Shown in pieces: positions 27,701 through 36,067 of a DNA stretch of 64,000 nucleotides. A program made the position numbers and the translations under genes. Source of the DNA: an uncultured Bacilli bacterium. Its GTDB lineage: Bacteria > Bacillota_I > Bacilli_A > RF39 > UBA660. The stretch covers positions 310,001 to 374,000 of the forward strand of contig CAKOHR010000001.1 of assembly GCA_934085825.1 (NCBI GenBank), given 5' to 3'. The stretch's first letter is position 1, and the number at the start of each line of letters is the position of its first letter. Under the pieces are notes generated by a model. It was given only the letters and a program-made list of their open reading frames with translations, searched no databases and was not told where the DNA came from.

Positions 27701-29085
27701 TACTATTTGGTGAAGACCATGCTTATCGTGCTGGTACTATTTCAACAGTTGCAGAAAAAACAGCTTTTGGTTATGTAAAAGCATATTGTGAAGATGAAGG
27801 TATTATTCTAAATAATACGGAAATAGAACGTATTTCTATTGGCTGTACTGGTGTTAAAAGAACAACTGGTCAACATCCTGGTGGAATTATTGTTATTCCT
27901 CAGTATATGGATGTATTTGACTTTACACCATATCAATATCCAGCTGATGAACCGGATAGCACTTGGTATACAACACACTTCGATTTCCACGCTATTCATG
28001 ATAATGTTTTAAAACTTGATATTCTTGGACATGATGATCCAACTATGTTAAGATATTTAGGGGATACTACAGGTATTGATATTAAAAGCCAAATACCATT
28101 TGATGATAAAAATATAATCAGTTTGTTCACATCACCGAAAGCTTTGGGAGTTACGGAAGAACAAATTTTATGTAAGACTGGTACTTTAGGTATTCCTGAA
28201 TTTGGTACAAACTTTGCTATAAATATGCTTCTGGAAATTAAACCTACGCATTTTGCTGATTTAGTTAAGATTGCAGGTCTATCTCATGGTACCAATGTAT
28301 GGCAAGGAAACGTGCGTGATTTAATAGTTAATAATGTTGCGTCATTTAATGAAGTTGTTGGTTGTCGTGATGATATCATGGTTAGTTTAATAAACTATGG
28401 TCTAGATCCATCTAGAGCCTTCAAAATATCAGAATTTGTCCGTAAAGGAAAAGCTAAAAAAGAACCAGATACTTGGCTTGAACATGTAGCATACATGAGA
28501 GAGTTTAGTGTTCCTGAGTGGTTTATTGAGTGTTGTAGAAAAATTGAATACATGTTTCCGAAAGCTCATGCTTGTGCTTATGTTATGATGGCTTATCGTG
28601 TTGCATGGTTTAAAGTTTATTATCCACTTTATTATTATTCAGCATTCTTTAGTATAAGAAGAAGCGATTTTGATGTTAATGCTATGCTTAAAGGTTATGA
28701 TGGCATCAAAAGAAGACTTATTGAAATAAAAGAAAAAGGATTTGGTGCTACAGCTAAAGAACAAGCTGTTGGTGATACTTTGGCTGTTGCACTTGAAATG
28801 CTTGCTCGTGGATTTACTTTTAAAAATATTGATATCACTAAGTCACTTGCTAAAACGTTCTATATTGATGATGAAAATAAATGTTTGTATTTACCATTTA
28901 TGGCTGTTGATGGCTTAGGTGAAAACGTAGCAAATAAGATAGTTGAAGAAAGAAATAAGAAACCATTTTATTGTATTGAAGATTTTCAAACAAGAGGTAA
29001 AGTTAATCAAACTACAATCAATTCACTTCGTGAACTTGGAGTTTTTGAAGGTATGCCTGAATCTGCTCAACTTAGCTTGTTTTAA
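24775..29085 (+). CDS. polC: DNA polymerase III PolC, Gram-positive replicase
   Basis: 1436 residues with the full PolC plan: N-terminal domain, OB fold (about 200-300), split PHP with intact HAHTMMSMMDG (about 307), an inserted DEDDh proofreading exonuclease beginning YIVYDTETTGLNSG (about 400) and ending near HHRADYDCEGT, and a Zn-binding CPNCKKS/CECGTKM element (about 900-940). The palm motif PDIDLNFSGD (about 957) and QHPGGIIVIP follow. This is the main leading- and lagging-strand replicase of Firmicutes. Directly downstream of dnaE with a 1-bp gap, so both replicases are likely co-expressed. Confidence 0.97.
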   Translation: MNEELNRFFKSISFADELFNEASLDRVVLKKKENKFYVYIKNANVLPVSNINRLFLSALNGINGDKPCEIIMNYDHVTNQDIVGYIDYLIDDIILKRPSLISVKKSNIEVIDDTIYFHVLNDFEKSDLIHEGSSLLNNLKRYGLGDYKLEVTISEDERKTIQEEIELEKQSVVSKKEESPIILGSHKDGEVTKLNNILGEMKNIIIEVYIFAKEVSERQGKKGPIFIMNLKVSDKTDSYPMKIVRFNEEEFTFLNKKLNVGSWYRIHGHMEMDDYLHQMVINARNIEIIPSKDVSVKDEEEEKRVELHAHTMMSMMDGVIDAATLAKFAMKLGHKAVAVTDHNSLQAYPDIYNALVKVNKGKEDKDKFKALYGAELNIVDVESNIVFKNKEYSLFDQEYIVYDTETTGLNSGIDQMIEIGAVKVKNDEIIDRFDELIACPTPLPKIITELTNITDEMLVGKDSEENVTRRFLEFCGDRPLVAHNAQFDISFVTSACKKYNLGEFNNTVVDTMGLARNMYPDWRNHKLSTLVKNLEVEWDEDKHHRADYDCEGTSKCFYKMLYELKSQNIKTTLDLDTLADKENAIKFARPFHLTVIAKNPVGLKNLFKIISLANTKYLYKGKDAKLPRTDLINLREGLIIGSGCINGEVFDKGYGMSDDDLKDLMNFYDYIEVQPASSCSHLIGEDKKFHNELEYNGYVARLVKTAKVMGKLVCATGDVHNLRPEDLIYRKVIVHQKTNGKIHPLNRPGIELPNMYFMTTREMLDAFSFLGDDLAKEIVVTNTNKIADMVEHLQIIRDKLYTPVLENSAEVTKEMVYNKAHEIYGDPLPKNIEERLEAELAGIIGGGYDVIYLIAEKLVKKSNEDGYFVGSRGSVGSSLVATMMGITEVNGLPPHYVCPNCKKSYFEDENGESLANLYPSGYDMPDRTCECGTKMKKEGQDMPFATFLGFKAEKVPDIDLNFSGDNQADAHNHVKVLFGEDHAYRAGTISTVAEKTAFGYVKAYCEDEGIILNNTEIERISIGCTGVKRTTGQHPGGIIVIPQYMDVFDFTPYQYPADEPDSTWYTTHFDFHAIHDNVLKLDILGHDDPTMLRYLGDTTGIDIKSQIPFDDKNIISLFTSPKALGVTEEQILCKTGTLGIPEFGTNFAINMLLEIKPTHFADLVKIAGLSHGTNVWQGNVRDLIVNNVASFNEVVGCRDDIMVSLINYGLDPSRAFKISEFVRKGKAKKEPDTWLEHVAYMREFSVPEWFIECCRKIEYMFPKAHACAYVMMAYRVAWFKVYYPLYYYSAFFSIRRSDFDVNAMLKGYDGIKRRLIEIKEKGFGATAKEQAVGDTLAVALEMLARGFTFKNIDITKSLAKTFYIDDENKCLYLPFMAVDGLGENVANKIVEERNKKPFYCIEDFQTRGKVNQTTINSLRELGVFEGMPESAQLSLF

Positions 29086-29178
29086 AAAATATTGTAAAGT
29101 TCTATGAAAGAATGTATAATGTTAGTGTTAATGAAATGAAAATGTTTGGATGATATCATCTAAGCAAAGGAGGATGTA

Positions 29179-30918
29179 ATGAAAGAAAATATGTATAGAG
29201 ATATATATTGCGGAGAAGTTGATTCTTCGTATGTTGGTAAACAAATTAAATTAGCTGGTTGGGTTAATAGTATTCGTAACTTAGGTAATTTAGTATTTGT
29301 TACCTTAAGGGATGAAACTGGTATTGTTCAACTTGTGAGTGAAGATAGTGATCTTTTTAAGAATGTACATAAAGAAGCAACAATTACCATTAATGGTGAA
29401 GTATTAGCAAGAACACCAGATATGGTTAATAAAAATATGAAAACAGGTGAAGTTGAAGTTAAAATTGAATCAATCGAGGTCCTTGGAGATTGTACTAATG
29501 TTCTTCCCTTTGAAATAAATAAATCAAAAGAATCTAATGAAGATACAAGACTTAAATATCGTTATTTGGACTTAAGAAATAAGAGTGTACATGATAATAT
29601 TGTTTTTAGAAGTAATGTTATTGATTTTATTAGAAGCACAATGAAAGAATTGAATTTTTTGGAAATACAAACACCAATTATAACTGCAACTAGTCCAGAA
29701 GGAGCTAGAGATTTTATTATTCCTTCTAGAAAATTTGCAGGTAAATTTTATGCTCTTCCTCAGTCACCTCAAATATTTAAACAATTATTAATGGTTTCTG
29801 GTTTTAATAAATATTTTCAAATAGCACCTTGTTTTAGAGACGAAGATCCAAGAAGTGATAGATTATATGGAGAGTTTTATCAACTTGATTTTGAAATGAG
29901 TTTTGCTACTGATGAAGATGTTTATAAAGTTGGTGAAAAAGTTTTTTATGATGTGTTTACTAAATTTAGTGATCTAGAGGTAAGTAAACCACCATTTAGG
30001 AGAATTAAGTTTAAAGATGCAATTCTTAAGTATGGTTCTGATAAACCTGATTTAAGAAATCCCCTTATTATTGAAGATATAACTGATATTATGGAAAAAA
30101 GTGATTTTGCTCCATTTAAAAATACAGTAATTAGATGTATTAAAGTAGAAAATTTGGAAAAATCTAATTCTTGGTATAAGAATATGGAAGAGTATGTAAA
30201 GGGTATTCATGGTAATTTGGGGTATATTCAAGTAAAAGAAGGATTAGAATTTAAATCTTCATTAAATAAATTTATGGATGATCAAATAAAAAGTGAACTT
30301 ATTAAAAGATTGAATTTAAAAGAAAAAGATGCTTTATTTATTGTAGCTGATCCAAAAAGATGTGCAAGAATAATGGGAAGTCTACGTACTAAACTTGGAA
30401 ATGAACTTGATTTAATTGATAAAAATAAATATGAATTTTGTATTATTAATGATTTTCCATTTTATGAAGAAAATGAAGAGACTGGAGAAATTGAGTTTTC
30501 TCATAATCCATTTAGTATGCCTAAAGGTGGACTTGATGCTTTAAATAATAAAAATCCATTTGAAATTGAAGCATATCAATATGATTTTGTTTGTAATGGT
30601 TATGAAATGGCAAGTGGAGGTGTTAGAAATCATTCTCCTGAAATATTAAAAAAAGCTTTTGAATTAGTTGGTTATAATGAAGAAGTTGTTAAATCTAAAT
30701 TTCCAAGTCTTTATGAAGCCTTTAAATTTGGAGCTCCTCCACATGCGGGAATGGCTCCGGGAATAGATAGAATTATAATGCTTCTTAGAAATGAAGAAAA
30801 TATTAGAGAAATTGTACCATTTCCAATTGGTGCTAATGGTGCTGATGCAATGATGGGATGTCCTGGTGAGGCATTTCCAATTCAACTTAAGGAAACTCAT
30901 ATAAAAATAGATAAATAG
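29179..30918 (+). CDS. Divergent aspartyl-tRNA synthetase paralogue
   Basis: 579 residues, class IIb synthetase: OB anticodon-binding domain (about 20-115), class II core with FLEIQTPIITATSPEGARDF and FYALPQSPQIFKQLLM, bacterial GAD insertion, and motif 3 GAPPHAGMAPGIDRIIM. It departs from the other AspRS at 34017 at a normally invariant spot: CFRDEDPRSDRLYGEFYQLDFEMSF where the canonical form has CFRDEDLRADRQPEFTQID. It also has WVNSIRNLGNLVFVTLRD in the anticodon domain instead of WVNKRRDMGGVIFVDLRD. Ribosome site AAAGGAGGATG. With a second AspRS in an Asn-type T-box operon, this one is probably the enzyme serving tRNA-Asp, but that is inference. Confidence 0.9.
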   Translation: MKENMYRDIYCGEVDSSYVGKQIKLAGWVNSIRNLGNLVFVTLRDETGIVQLVSEDSDLFKNVHKEATITINGEVLARTPDMVNKNMKTGEVEVKIESIEVLGDCTNVLPFEINKSKESNEDTRLKYRYLDLRNKSVHDNIVFRSNVIDFIRSTMKELNFLEIQTPIITATSPEGARDFIIPSRKFAGKFYALPQSPQIFKQLLMVSGFNKYFQIAPCFRDEDPRSDRLYGEFYQLDFEMSFATDEDVYKVGEKVFYDVFTKFSDLEVSKPPFRRIKFKDAILKYGSDKPDLRNPLIIEDITDIMEKSDFAPFKNTVIRCIKVENLEKSNSWYKNMEEYVKGIHGNLGYIQVKEGLEFKSSLNKFMDDQIKSELIKRLNLKEKDALFIVADPKRCARIMGSLRTKLGNELDLIDKNKYEFCIINDFPFYEENEETGEIEFSHNPFSMPKGGLDALNNKNPFEIEAYQYDFVCNGYEMASGGVRNHSPEILKKAFELVGYNEEVVKSKFPSLYEAFKFGAPPHAGMAPGIDRIIMLLRNEENIREIVPFPIGANGADAMMGCPGEAFPIQLKETHIKIDK

Positions 30919-30930
30919 AAAAGGAAAATT

Positions 30931-31653
30931 ATGTTAAAACGTGTTGATGTTAGTAAAATTAATTTAGAAAAATCATATTTTCATTTTACAAATAAATTTA
31001 ATGTTGATAGAATAGCTACACAAAATTTGCTTCCTAAAATTGGGGAAAATTCAGCTTTGATTGAAGAAACTGAGAAGATATTCTTTTCTATCGGGGCCAG
31101 TGGAATCTTAAAAGTTCAAGATGTTTGGCTTAAGTGGATGATGAATCGCATGTATGGGGAATTTAATCTTAAGAAAAAATATGATGGAGATGATTATAGT
31201 GGAAAACTTCATGCTTGGGTGCAAGAGTTTCTGTCAAAAGAATATAAAAATGATGAAGAAAAAAAGAATGCATTATTTACTAAATATTATCATAGTATGC
31301 TAGATAATGTTTATTTGGAACTTAATTTAACTGATGGCTATGATTATGATAAAAATGATTATGATGAAGTAAAAATGCGATTGAATAAGGATACTAGTTC
31401 TATAGATTATTTACTTATGAAAGAAATGTATGGTGAGTATAGTGATTCTACAAGTAATAATATGGAAAACTGGAATATGCATACAATTAGAAAAAGATAT
31501 GTTAAGTCTAAGCTAATTAGGGTTGTAACTTATAAAGATAAGGATTTGACTGTTATAGAAATGTTAAAACTAATTTATGAAAAATATAAAGATATAAATT
31601 ATGATTTATTAGATGATTTTATGCTTTGGTTAAAGACAAATGAAGGGAAGTAG
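30931..31653 (+). CDS. Hypothetical protein downstream of the first AspRS
   Basis: 240 residues, soluble. It begins with an ordered motif region, YFHFTNKFNVDRIATQNLLPKIGENS followed by EKIFFSIGASGILKVQDVWLKWM, which recalls the H-x-[FT] and I-x-x-x-G-L-x-P segments of ADP-ribosyltransferase/RNA phosphotransferase folds. I cannot confirm this, and the catalytic Glu is not evident. The remainder is charged and helical. It lies 12 bp after the AspRS and ends in a terminator, so it is probably co-transcribed with it. Confidence 0.65.
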   Translation: MLKRVDVSKINLEKSYFHFTNKFNVDRIATQNLLPKIGENSALIEETEKIFFSIGASGILKVQDVWLKWMMNRMYGEFNLKKKYDGDDYSGKLHAWVQEFLSKEYKNDEEKKNALFTKYYHSMLDNVYLELNLTDGYDYDKNDYDEVKMRLNKDTSSIDYLLMKEMYGEYSDSTSNNMENWNMHTIRKRYVKSKLIRVVTYKDKDLTVIEMLKLIYEKYKDINYDLLDDFMLWLKTNEGK

Positions 31654-31669
31654 AAATACTTCTTTTTTT
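31647..31669 (+). terminator. Terminator of the first AspRS transcript
   Basis: Stem GAAGTA (31647-31652) with TACTTC (31657-31662), then seven T residues. Confidence 0.75.
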
Positions 31670-31816
31670 AAAATTTATTTAATGATTATGAATACAGAAT
31701 TCTTATTTATTTTAAATATAATATATTTTTTGATGAAGAATAATTTTTTGGAAAAATAGTATTTTATTTCCTTTTTAAATGTGATAAAATAAGAAATATT
31801 GAAAGGACTGATATAA

Positions 31817-32512
31817 GTGATAAGTTTAAGTAAAGATGAAGCAAGATTATACAATTATATGATGGAAGTAATTAATCAAGTAATGGATAATTATGGTTAT
31901 GATTATGTAGTGGGAAAAAATATAAGTAAAAAATATTATACTAATAATTTAGAAAATATAAATGTGGTTAATGAATGTAATAATATATTAGAAAAAGCAG
32001 AACTTATTAGTTTAGGTTATTATTTATTTAAAAGACTTGGACTTGAAGATGTAGAAGTTTCTATAAATAAGAACGATGAACTTTGCAATTTACTAGATAT
32101 ACTTGATATTGAATATTTAAGTAATATTAATAGTGATAAGTTAAATTGGAATTATGTATGTGATGATGAAATAATAGGTACTGGTTCTTTTAATAGTTTT
32201 AAAGTAGATATTAAGAATTTGATAAGGGTACTTATGGATAATATAAATAAAGATGCCTTAAATAGAGTAATAGATGTAAATATTATAGGTAATAGTGAAG
32301 AAGAATCCTATCATGCATTAAAAATAGCTCAAGATTTAAGACTTAATAATATAAATACATTAATAAATGGAGAATATAATAGTAAATTTAATGTTGTTCT
32401 TCATGAAGAAGACTTAAAAAAAGGTATAGTTAGTATAAGAGATAATCATTTGGAAGAAGAAATAAAAATAGATGAAGCCGAAATTGTTGATTATTTATTA
32501 GGTAATATATAA
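31817..32512 (+). CDS. Hypothetical protein
   Basis: 231 residues, acidic and soluble, no membrane segment. The C-terminal half has an alternating pattern (LNRVIDVNIIGNSEEESYHALKIAQDLRLNNINTLING and FNVVLHEEDLKKGIVSIRDNHLEEEIKIDEAEIVDYL). That looks like an anticodon-binding (HGTP_anticodon) domain of class II synthetases such as HisRS: a helix after a strand, then two strands reporting a value. If so it may be a synthetase-derived paralogue lacking a full catalytic core; this is a guess. GTG start with AAAGGA 9 nt upstream. Followed at 8 bp by the next gene. Confidence 0.6.
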   Translation: MISLSKDEARLYNYMMEVINQVMDNYGYDYVVGKNISKKYYTNNLENINVVNECNNILEKAELISLGYYLFKRLGLEDVEVSINKNDELCNLLDILDIEYLSNINSDKLNWNYVCDDEIIGTGSFNSFKVDIKNLIRVLMDNINKDALNRVIDVNIIGNSEEESYHALKIAQDLRLNNINTLINGEYNSKFNVVLHEEDLKKGIVSIRDNHLEEEIKIDEAEIVDYLLGNI

Positions 32513-32520
32513 GGCGGTTT

Positions 32521-33216
32521 ATGGAATACGATAAGAGAGTTTTATTAGATTGGATATTATATAATAATAAATTTACATATAGTTATGATGCTTTAGAAGA
32601 AATCAAAAGATTTGTTGATAAATATTATGAAGATGCTTTACTTGCTTGTGGATATTTGTATTCTCAAAAAGAAAATAGCACAAAAATATTTTTAGCTATT
32701 GAAGAAGGTAAATTAAAAGAATTTATATTTGGAATAAGCAAAGAAATAATAAATAGTAATAATAATTCAGTTACAGGTTTATTTGAAAAAATTAATTATT
32801 ATAAAGAAAATTTTCTTACAGAAAATGTTAATAGATTTCGAAAAGAATATGAAGAAGGATGTGAAGAAAGTTATTTAGAAAATTTGCTTATAGAGTGGTT
32901 TTCAATGGCTAATATTTGTCCTTTTGAAAGTTTAGAATATTCAAATTTTTTGAAGATGGTAAAAAAATATAATAATGAAATTATTGATACATTATTTATT
33001 AGTACTTTGGGTAATAATAAAATATATAATCATTTTTTAAAAACATTATTAAAAGGAGATTTTGAAGATTTTGCAGATTATGTAAGAGTTACGGTTAGAA
33101 ATTTTGAAATTACTTATAAAGATAAATATCCAGTTTTGAAAAATAAGTTTATATTAACTTTTGAAGAAACTGTTGTTAAAAGTCTTGGCAAAGAAAGAAG
33201 GATAATAAAGAGGTAA
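32521..33216 (+). CDS. Hypothetical helical protein
   Basis: 231 residues, strongly helical, soluble, no recognised motif. It starts MEYDKRVLLDWILYNNKFTYSYDALEEIKRF and ends in a basic KSLGKERRIIKR tail. AAGGCGG lies just before the ATG. It sits between the preceding unknown gene (8 bp) and a P-loop kinase gene (2 bp), so the three appear to form an operon. Confidence 0.6.
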   Translation: MEYDKRVLLDWILYNNKFTYSYDALEEIKRFVDKYYEDALLACGYLYSQKENSTKIFLAIEEGKLKEFIFGISKEIINSNNNSVTGLFEKINYYKENFLTENVNRFRKEYEEGCEESYLENLLIEWFSMANICPFESLEYSNFLKMVKKYNNEIIDTLFISTLGNNKIYNHFLKTLLKGDFEDFADYVRVTVRNFEITYKDKYPVLKNKFILTFEETVVKSLGKERRIIKR

Positions 33217-33218
33217 AT

Positions 33219-33755
33219 ATGAAAAAGATTGTAGCAATTGTTGGTATGTGTGGAAGTGGTAAATCTATTGCCAGTGCACGACTTGAAGATTTAGGTTATA
33301 AAAAGGTTTATTTTGGTGGTGTTACCATGGAAAAATTGAAAGAAGAAGGCTTTGAGATAACCCCTGATAATGAAAAGATGATGAGGGAAAAATTAAGAAG
33401 TGAACTTGGTATGGGGGCTTATGCTATAGTACTTCTTCCTAAAATTAAGAAGCTGGCTCAAAATAATGATGTTGTTTTAGATGGTTTGTATTCGTGGGAT
33501 GAACTTAAAATATTGCAAAAAGAATTTAATTTAACTACGATTGCTGTCGTAGCTGATAAAGATTTACGTTATGAAAGACTTAGTAAACGAATAGATAGAC
33601 CTTTTGCAAAAGAAGATGCAATAAAAAGGGATATTTCAGAAATTGAAAATATTGCTAAAGCTGGACCTATTGCTTATGCTGATTATTATATTTTTAATAA
33701 TGGAACTATTCAAGAATTTCATGAGAGATTAGATGAAATTTTGGACCAAATTTAG
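33219..33755 (+). CDS. P-loop nucleotide kinase, UPF0200/dephospho-CoA kinase-like
   Basis: 178 residues. Walker A GMCGSGKS at about 8-15, then KKVYFGGVTMEKLKEEG, LRSELGMGAYAIVLLPKI, VVLDGLYSWDELKILQKEF and RLSKRIDRPFAKEDAIKRD, ending AKAGPIAYADYYIFNNGT. The layout matches the adenylate-kinase-like UPF0200 group, best known in archaea with scattered bacterial members, and more distantly dephospho-CoA kinase. The substrate is unknown. Last gene of a three-gene operon, immediately before the T-box promoter. Confidence 0.75.
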   Translation: MKKIVAIVGMCGSGKSIASARLEDLGYKKVYFGGVTMEKLKEEGFEITPDNEKMMREKLRSELGMGAYAIVLLPKIKKLAQNNDVVLDGLYSWDELKILQKEFNLTTIAVVADKDLRYERLSKRIDRPFAKEDAIKRDISEIENIAKAGPIAYADYYIFNNGTIQEFHERLDEILDQI

Positions 33756-33757
33756 GG

Positions 33758-33786
33758 TTGACAAAGGTAAACTTTTGAAGTAAAAT
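33758..33786 (+). promoter_or_regulatory. Sigma-A type promoter of the T-box operon
   Basis: TTGACA at 33758-33763, 17-nt spacer, TAAAAT at 33781-33786. Transcription should begin near 33793, just before T-box stem I. Confidence 0.8.
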
Positions 33787-33799
33787 TAAAACATAATTG

Positions 33800-33996
33800 A
33801 TTTTTATGGAGAAATGAGTAGTCTATATTTGAAACAAAAGAGAGGGCTAGATGGTGGAAATGCCTTGGGGATGTTTAGATGAAAAACAATTTTTCAAGTA
33901 ACATAAAACGCAGAAATGTGATAAAAGTAAATTGAGTCTAGAAAAGTAAGGTGGCACCGCGGGATTCTCGCCCTTACAAATGCTAGACTCTTTTTT
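33800..33996 (+). promoter_or_regulatory. T-box riboswitch, Asn-type specifier
   Basis: tRNA-sensing leader. Stem I elements in order: AGTA at 33817, AGAGAG at 33839, GATGGTGG with TGCC in the terminal loop, and GAA at 33881. The specifier AAC (Asn) follows at 33885-33887, then A. The antiterminator carries the T-box sequence AAGGTGGCACCGCGG from about 33948. The terminator pairs GAGTCTAG (33934-33941) with CTAGACTC (33983-33990) before six T. Uncharged tRNA-Asn would therefore switch on the downstream AspRS-gatCAB operon. The specifier call rests on the usual GAA-N-codon-A geometry. The next overlapping triplet CAA is a Gln codon. Confidence 0.85.
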
Positions 33997-34016
33997 AATA
34001 AGAGAGGATGGAGATT

Positions 34017-35774
34017 ATGAAAAAGTATAATAATAATGATTTTAGAGAAAAGGATTTAGACAAAGAAGTAACTTTGTATGGTTGGGTTAATAAAAGACGT
34101 GATATGGGTGGTGTTATATTTGTTGATTTAAGAGATCGTTCTGGTATAATTCAAGTAGTATTTAATAGAGGCTTTTTAAATCAAGAATTTGAAATCGCTG
34201 AGTCACTTAAAAATGAGTATTGTATTAAGGTAACTGGTAAAATTATTTTAAGAGATGAAGAAATGGTGAATCCTAAGATTGCTACAGGTAAAATTGAACT
34301 TATGGCAAGCGATTTAGAAATTTTAAGTGCTAGTGATGCAGTTCCTTTTAATATTTATGATGATGAAGATATAAATGAAACTGTTGGTCTTAAATATCGT
34401 TATCTTGATTTGAGAAGAGAAAAACTTAAAGATAATATAATTTTAAGGCATAAAATTATAACTAGTGCCAGAGAATATTTAAATAATTTAGATTTTTTGG
34501 AAATTGAAACACCAATACTTTGTAAGAGTACACCAGAAGGGGCTAGAGATTATCTTGTACCATCTAGAATTAATAAAGGATCGTTTTATGCTCTTCCTCA
34601 GTCACCACAAATATTTAAACAATTGTTAATGGTTGGTGGTTTTGAAAAATATTACCAAGTTGCTAAATGTTTTAGAGACGAAGATTTAAGAGCTGATCGT
34701 CAACCAGAATTTACCCAAATAGATTTAGAAATGTCTTTTGCTTGTGAAGAAGATGTTTGGAATGTTTGTGAAGGTATGATTAAAAAAATAGTTAAAGATA
34801 CTAAGAATATTGAACTTGATAATTTTCCTAGAATGACTTATAAAGATGCTATGGAAAATTATGGTTCAGATAAACCTGATACAAGATTTGATATGAAACT
34901 TTTGGATTTAACTGAAATTTTAAAAGATACAAGGATGAATGTATTTAGACAAAATATAGAAAATGGTGGAATAGCTAAGTGTTTAATTGTTAGAAATAAT
35001 GGTGATAAGTATTCAAGAACTGATATTGATCATTTAATTGATTTTACTAAGATCTATGGTGCTAAAGGAATGGCATGGCTTAAATATGATAATGATCAAT
35101 TTAATGGAGTTATCGCTAAGAATCTAGAAGATGAAAAGTTAGAAGAAATTAAAAATACTTATGATGTTAAAAATAATGATTTGATTTTAATTGTTGCTGA
35201 TAAACCAAAAGTTGTATATGCTGCTTTGGGAGCTCTTAGAATAAAAGTAGCTAAAACATTAAATATTATCCCTAAAGATAAATTAAATTTTGTTTGGATT
35301 ACTGATTTTCCATTCTTTGAATATAGTGATACTGAAAAAAGATGGAAAGCAGAACATAATCCATTTACAATGATAAAAGATATAAATACAATAAATGAGC
35401 CTGAAAATTGTATTTCTAGAAGTTATGATTTAGTTGTTAATGGTTATGAACTTGCAAGTGGAGGAGTTAGGAATTATAAAAAAGATGACTTAGCTAAAGT
35501 GTTTAAAGCTTTAAGTATAAGTGATGAAGAAGCAGAGAGACGTTTTGGATTTATGCTAGAAGCATTTAAATATGGTGTTCCTCCACATGCTGGAATTGCT
35601 CCAGGTGTTGAAAGACTTGTAATGGTACTTTCTGGTACTGATGATATTAAAGATGTTATTGCATTTCCTAAAACTCAAAGTGCTCAAGATTTAATGAGTG
35701 AAGCACCAAGTGACGTTTCTTTGAAACAATTAAAAGAATTAGGAATAAAAATAGAGAAGGATGATGAAAAATGA
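34017..35774 (+). CDS. aspS: Aspartyl-tRNA synthetase (probably non-discriminating or Asn-directed)
   Basis: 585 residues, canonical bacterial AspRS: OB domain with WVNKRRDMGGVIFVDLRDRSG, motif 2 region CFRDEDLRADRQPEFTQIDLEMSF, GAD insertion (about 280-420), and motif 3 GVPPHAGIAPGVERLVMVL. It sits under an Asn-specifier T-box and overlaps gatC by ATGA, so its likely job is charging Asp onto tRNA-Asn for GatCAB to amidate. ATG 34017 is chosen over 34008 because the GAGAGG and GGAG ribosome sites flank the earlier codon. Specificity cannot be proved from sequence. Confidence 0.93.
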   Translation: MKKYNNNDFREKDLDKEVTLYGWVNKRRDMGGVIFVDLRDRSGIIQVVFNRGFLNQEFEIAESLKNEYCIKVTGKIILRDEEMVNPKIATGKIELMASDLEILSASDAVPFNIYDDEDINETVGLKYRYLDLRREKLKDNIILRHKIITSAREYLNNLDFLEIETPILCKSTPEGARDYLVPSRINKGSFYALPQSPQIFKQLLMVGGFEKYYQVAKCFRDEDLRADRQPEFTQIDLEMSFACEEDVWNVCEGMIKKIVKDTKNIELDNFPRMTYKDAMENYGSDKPDTRFDMKLLDLTEILKDTRMNVFRQNIENGGIAKCLIVRNNGDKYSRTDIDHLIDFTKIYGAKGMAWLKYDNDQFNGVIAKNLEDEKLEEIKNTYDVKNNDLILIVADKPKVVYAALGALRIKVAKTLNIIPKDKLNFVWITDFPFFEYSDTEKRWKAEHNPFTMIKDINTINEPENCISRSYDLVVNGYELASGGVRNYKKDDLAKVFKALSISDEEAERRFGFMLEAFKYGVPPHAGIAPGVERLVMVLSGTDDIKDVIAFPKTQSAQDLMSEAPSDVSLKQLKELGIKIEKDDEK

Positions 35775-36067
35775 GTAAATTTACAAAAGAAATGGTAAAT
35801 GATTATGCTGATAAGTTACTTATTGGTTTAACTGATGAAGAAAATGAATTAGTTTTAAAAGAATTTGATATTATTGAAAAGCAAATGGATATTATAGGTG
35901 ATTTTCCAGATATAGAAAAGATAGAACCTATGACACATGCATTAGATGATTTTACATATGTATTAAGAGAAGATGTAAAAGAAGAAAGTGTACCTATTGA
36001 AGATTTACTTAAGAATTGTGATAGATATGATGGACGTGAAATTGAAGTTCCAAAGGTGGTGGGATAA
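35771..36067 (+). CDS. gatC: Asp/Glu-tRNA amidotransferase subunit C
   Basis: 98 residues, the small belt subunit that wraps GatA and GatB. The motif LKEFDIIEKQMDIIGDFPDIEKIEPMTHALD is typical. It overlaps aspS by 4 bp (ATGA) and gatA by TAATG, indicating tight translational coupling. Confidence 0.93.
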   Translation: MSKFTKEMVNDYADKLLIGLTDEENELVLKEFDIIEKQMDIIGDFPDIEKIEPMTHALDDFTYVLREDVKEESVPIEDLLKNCDRYDGREIEVPKVVG

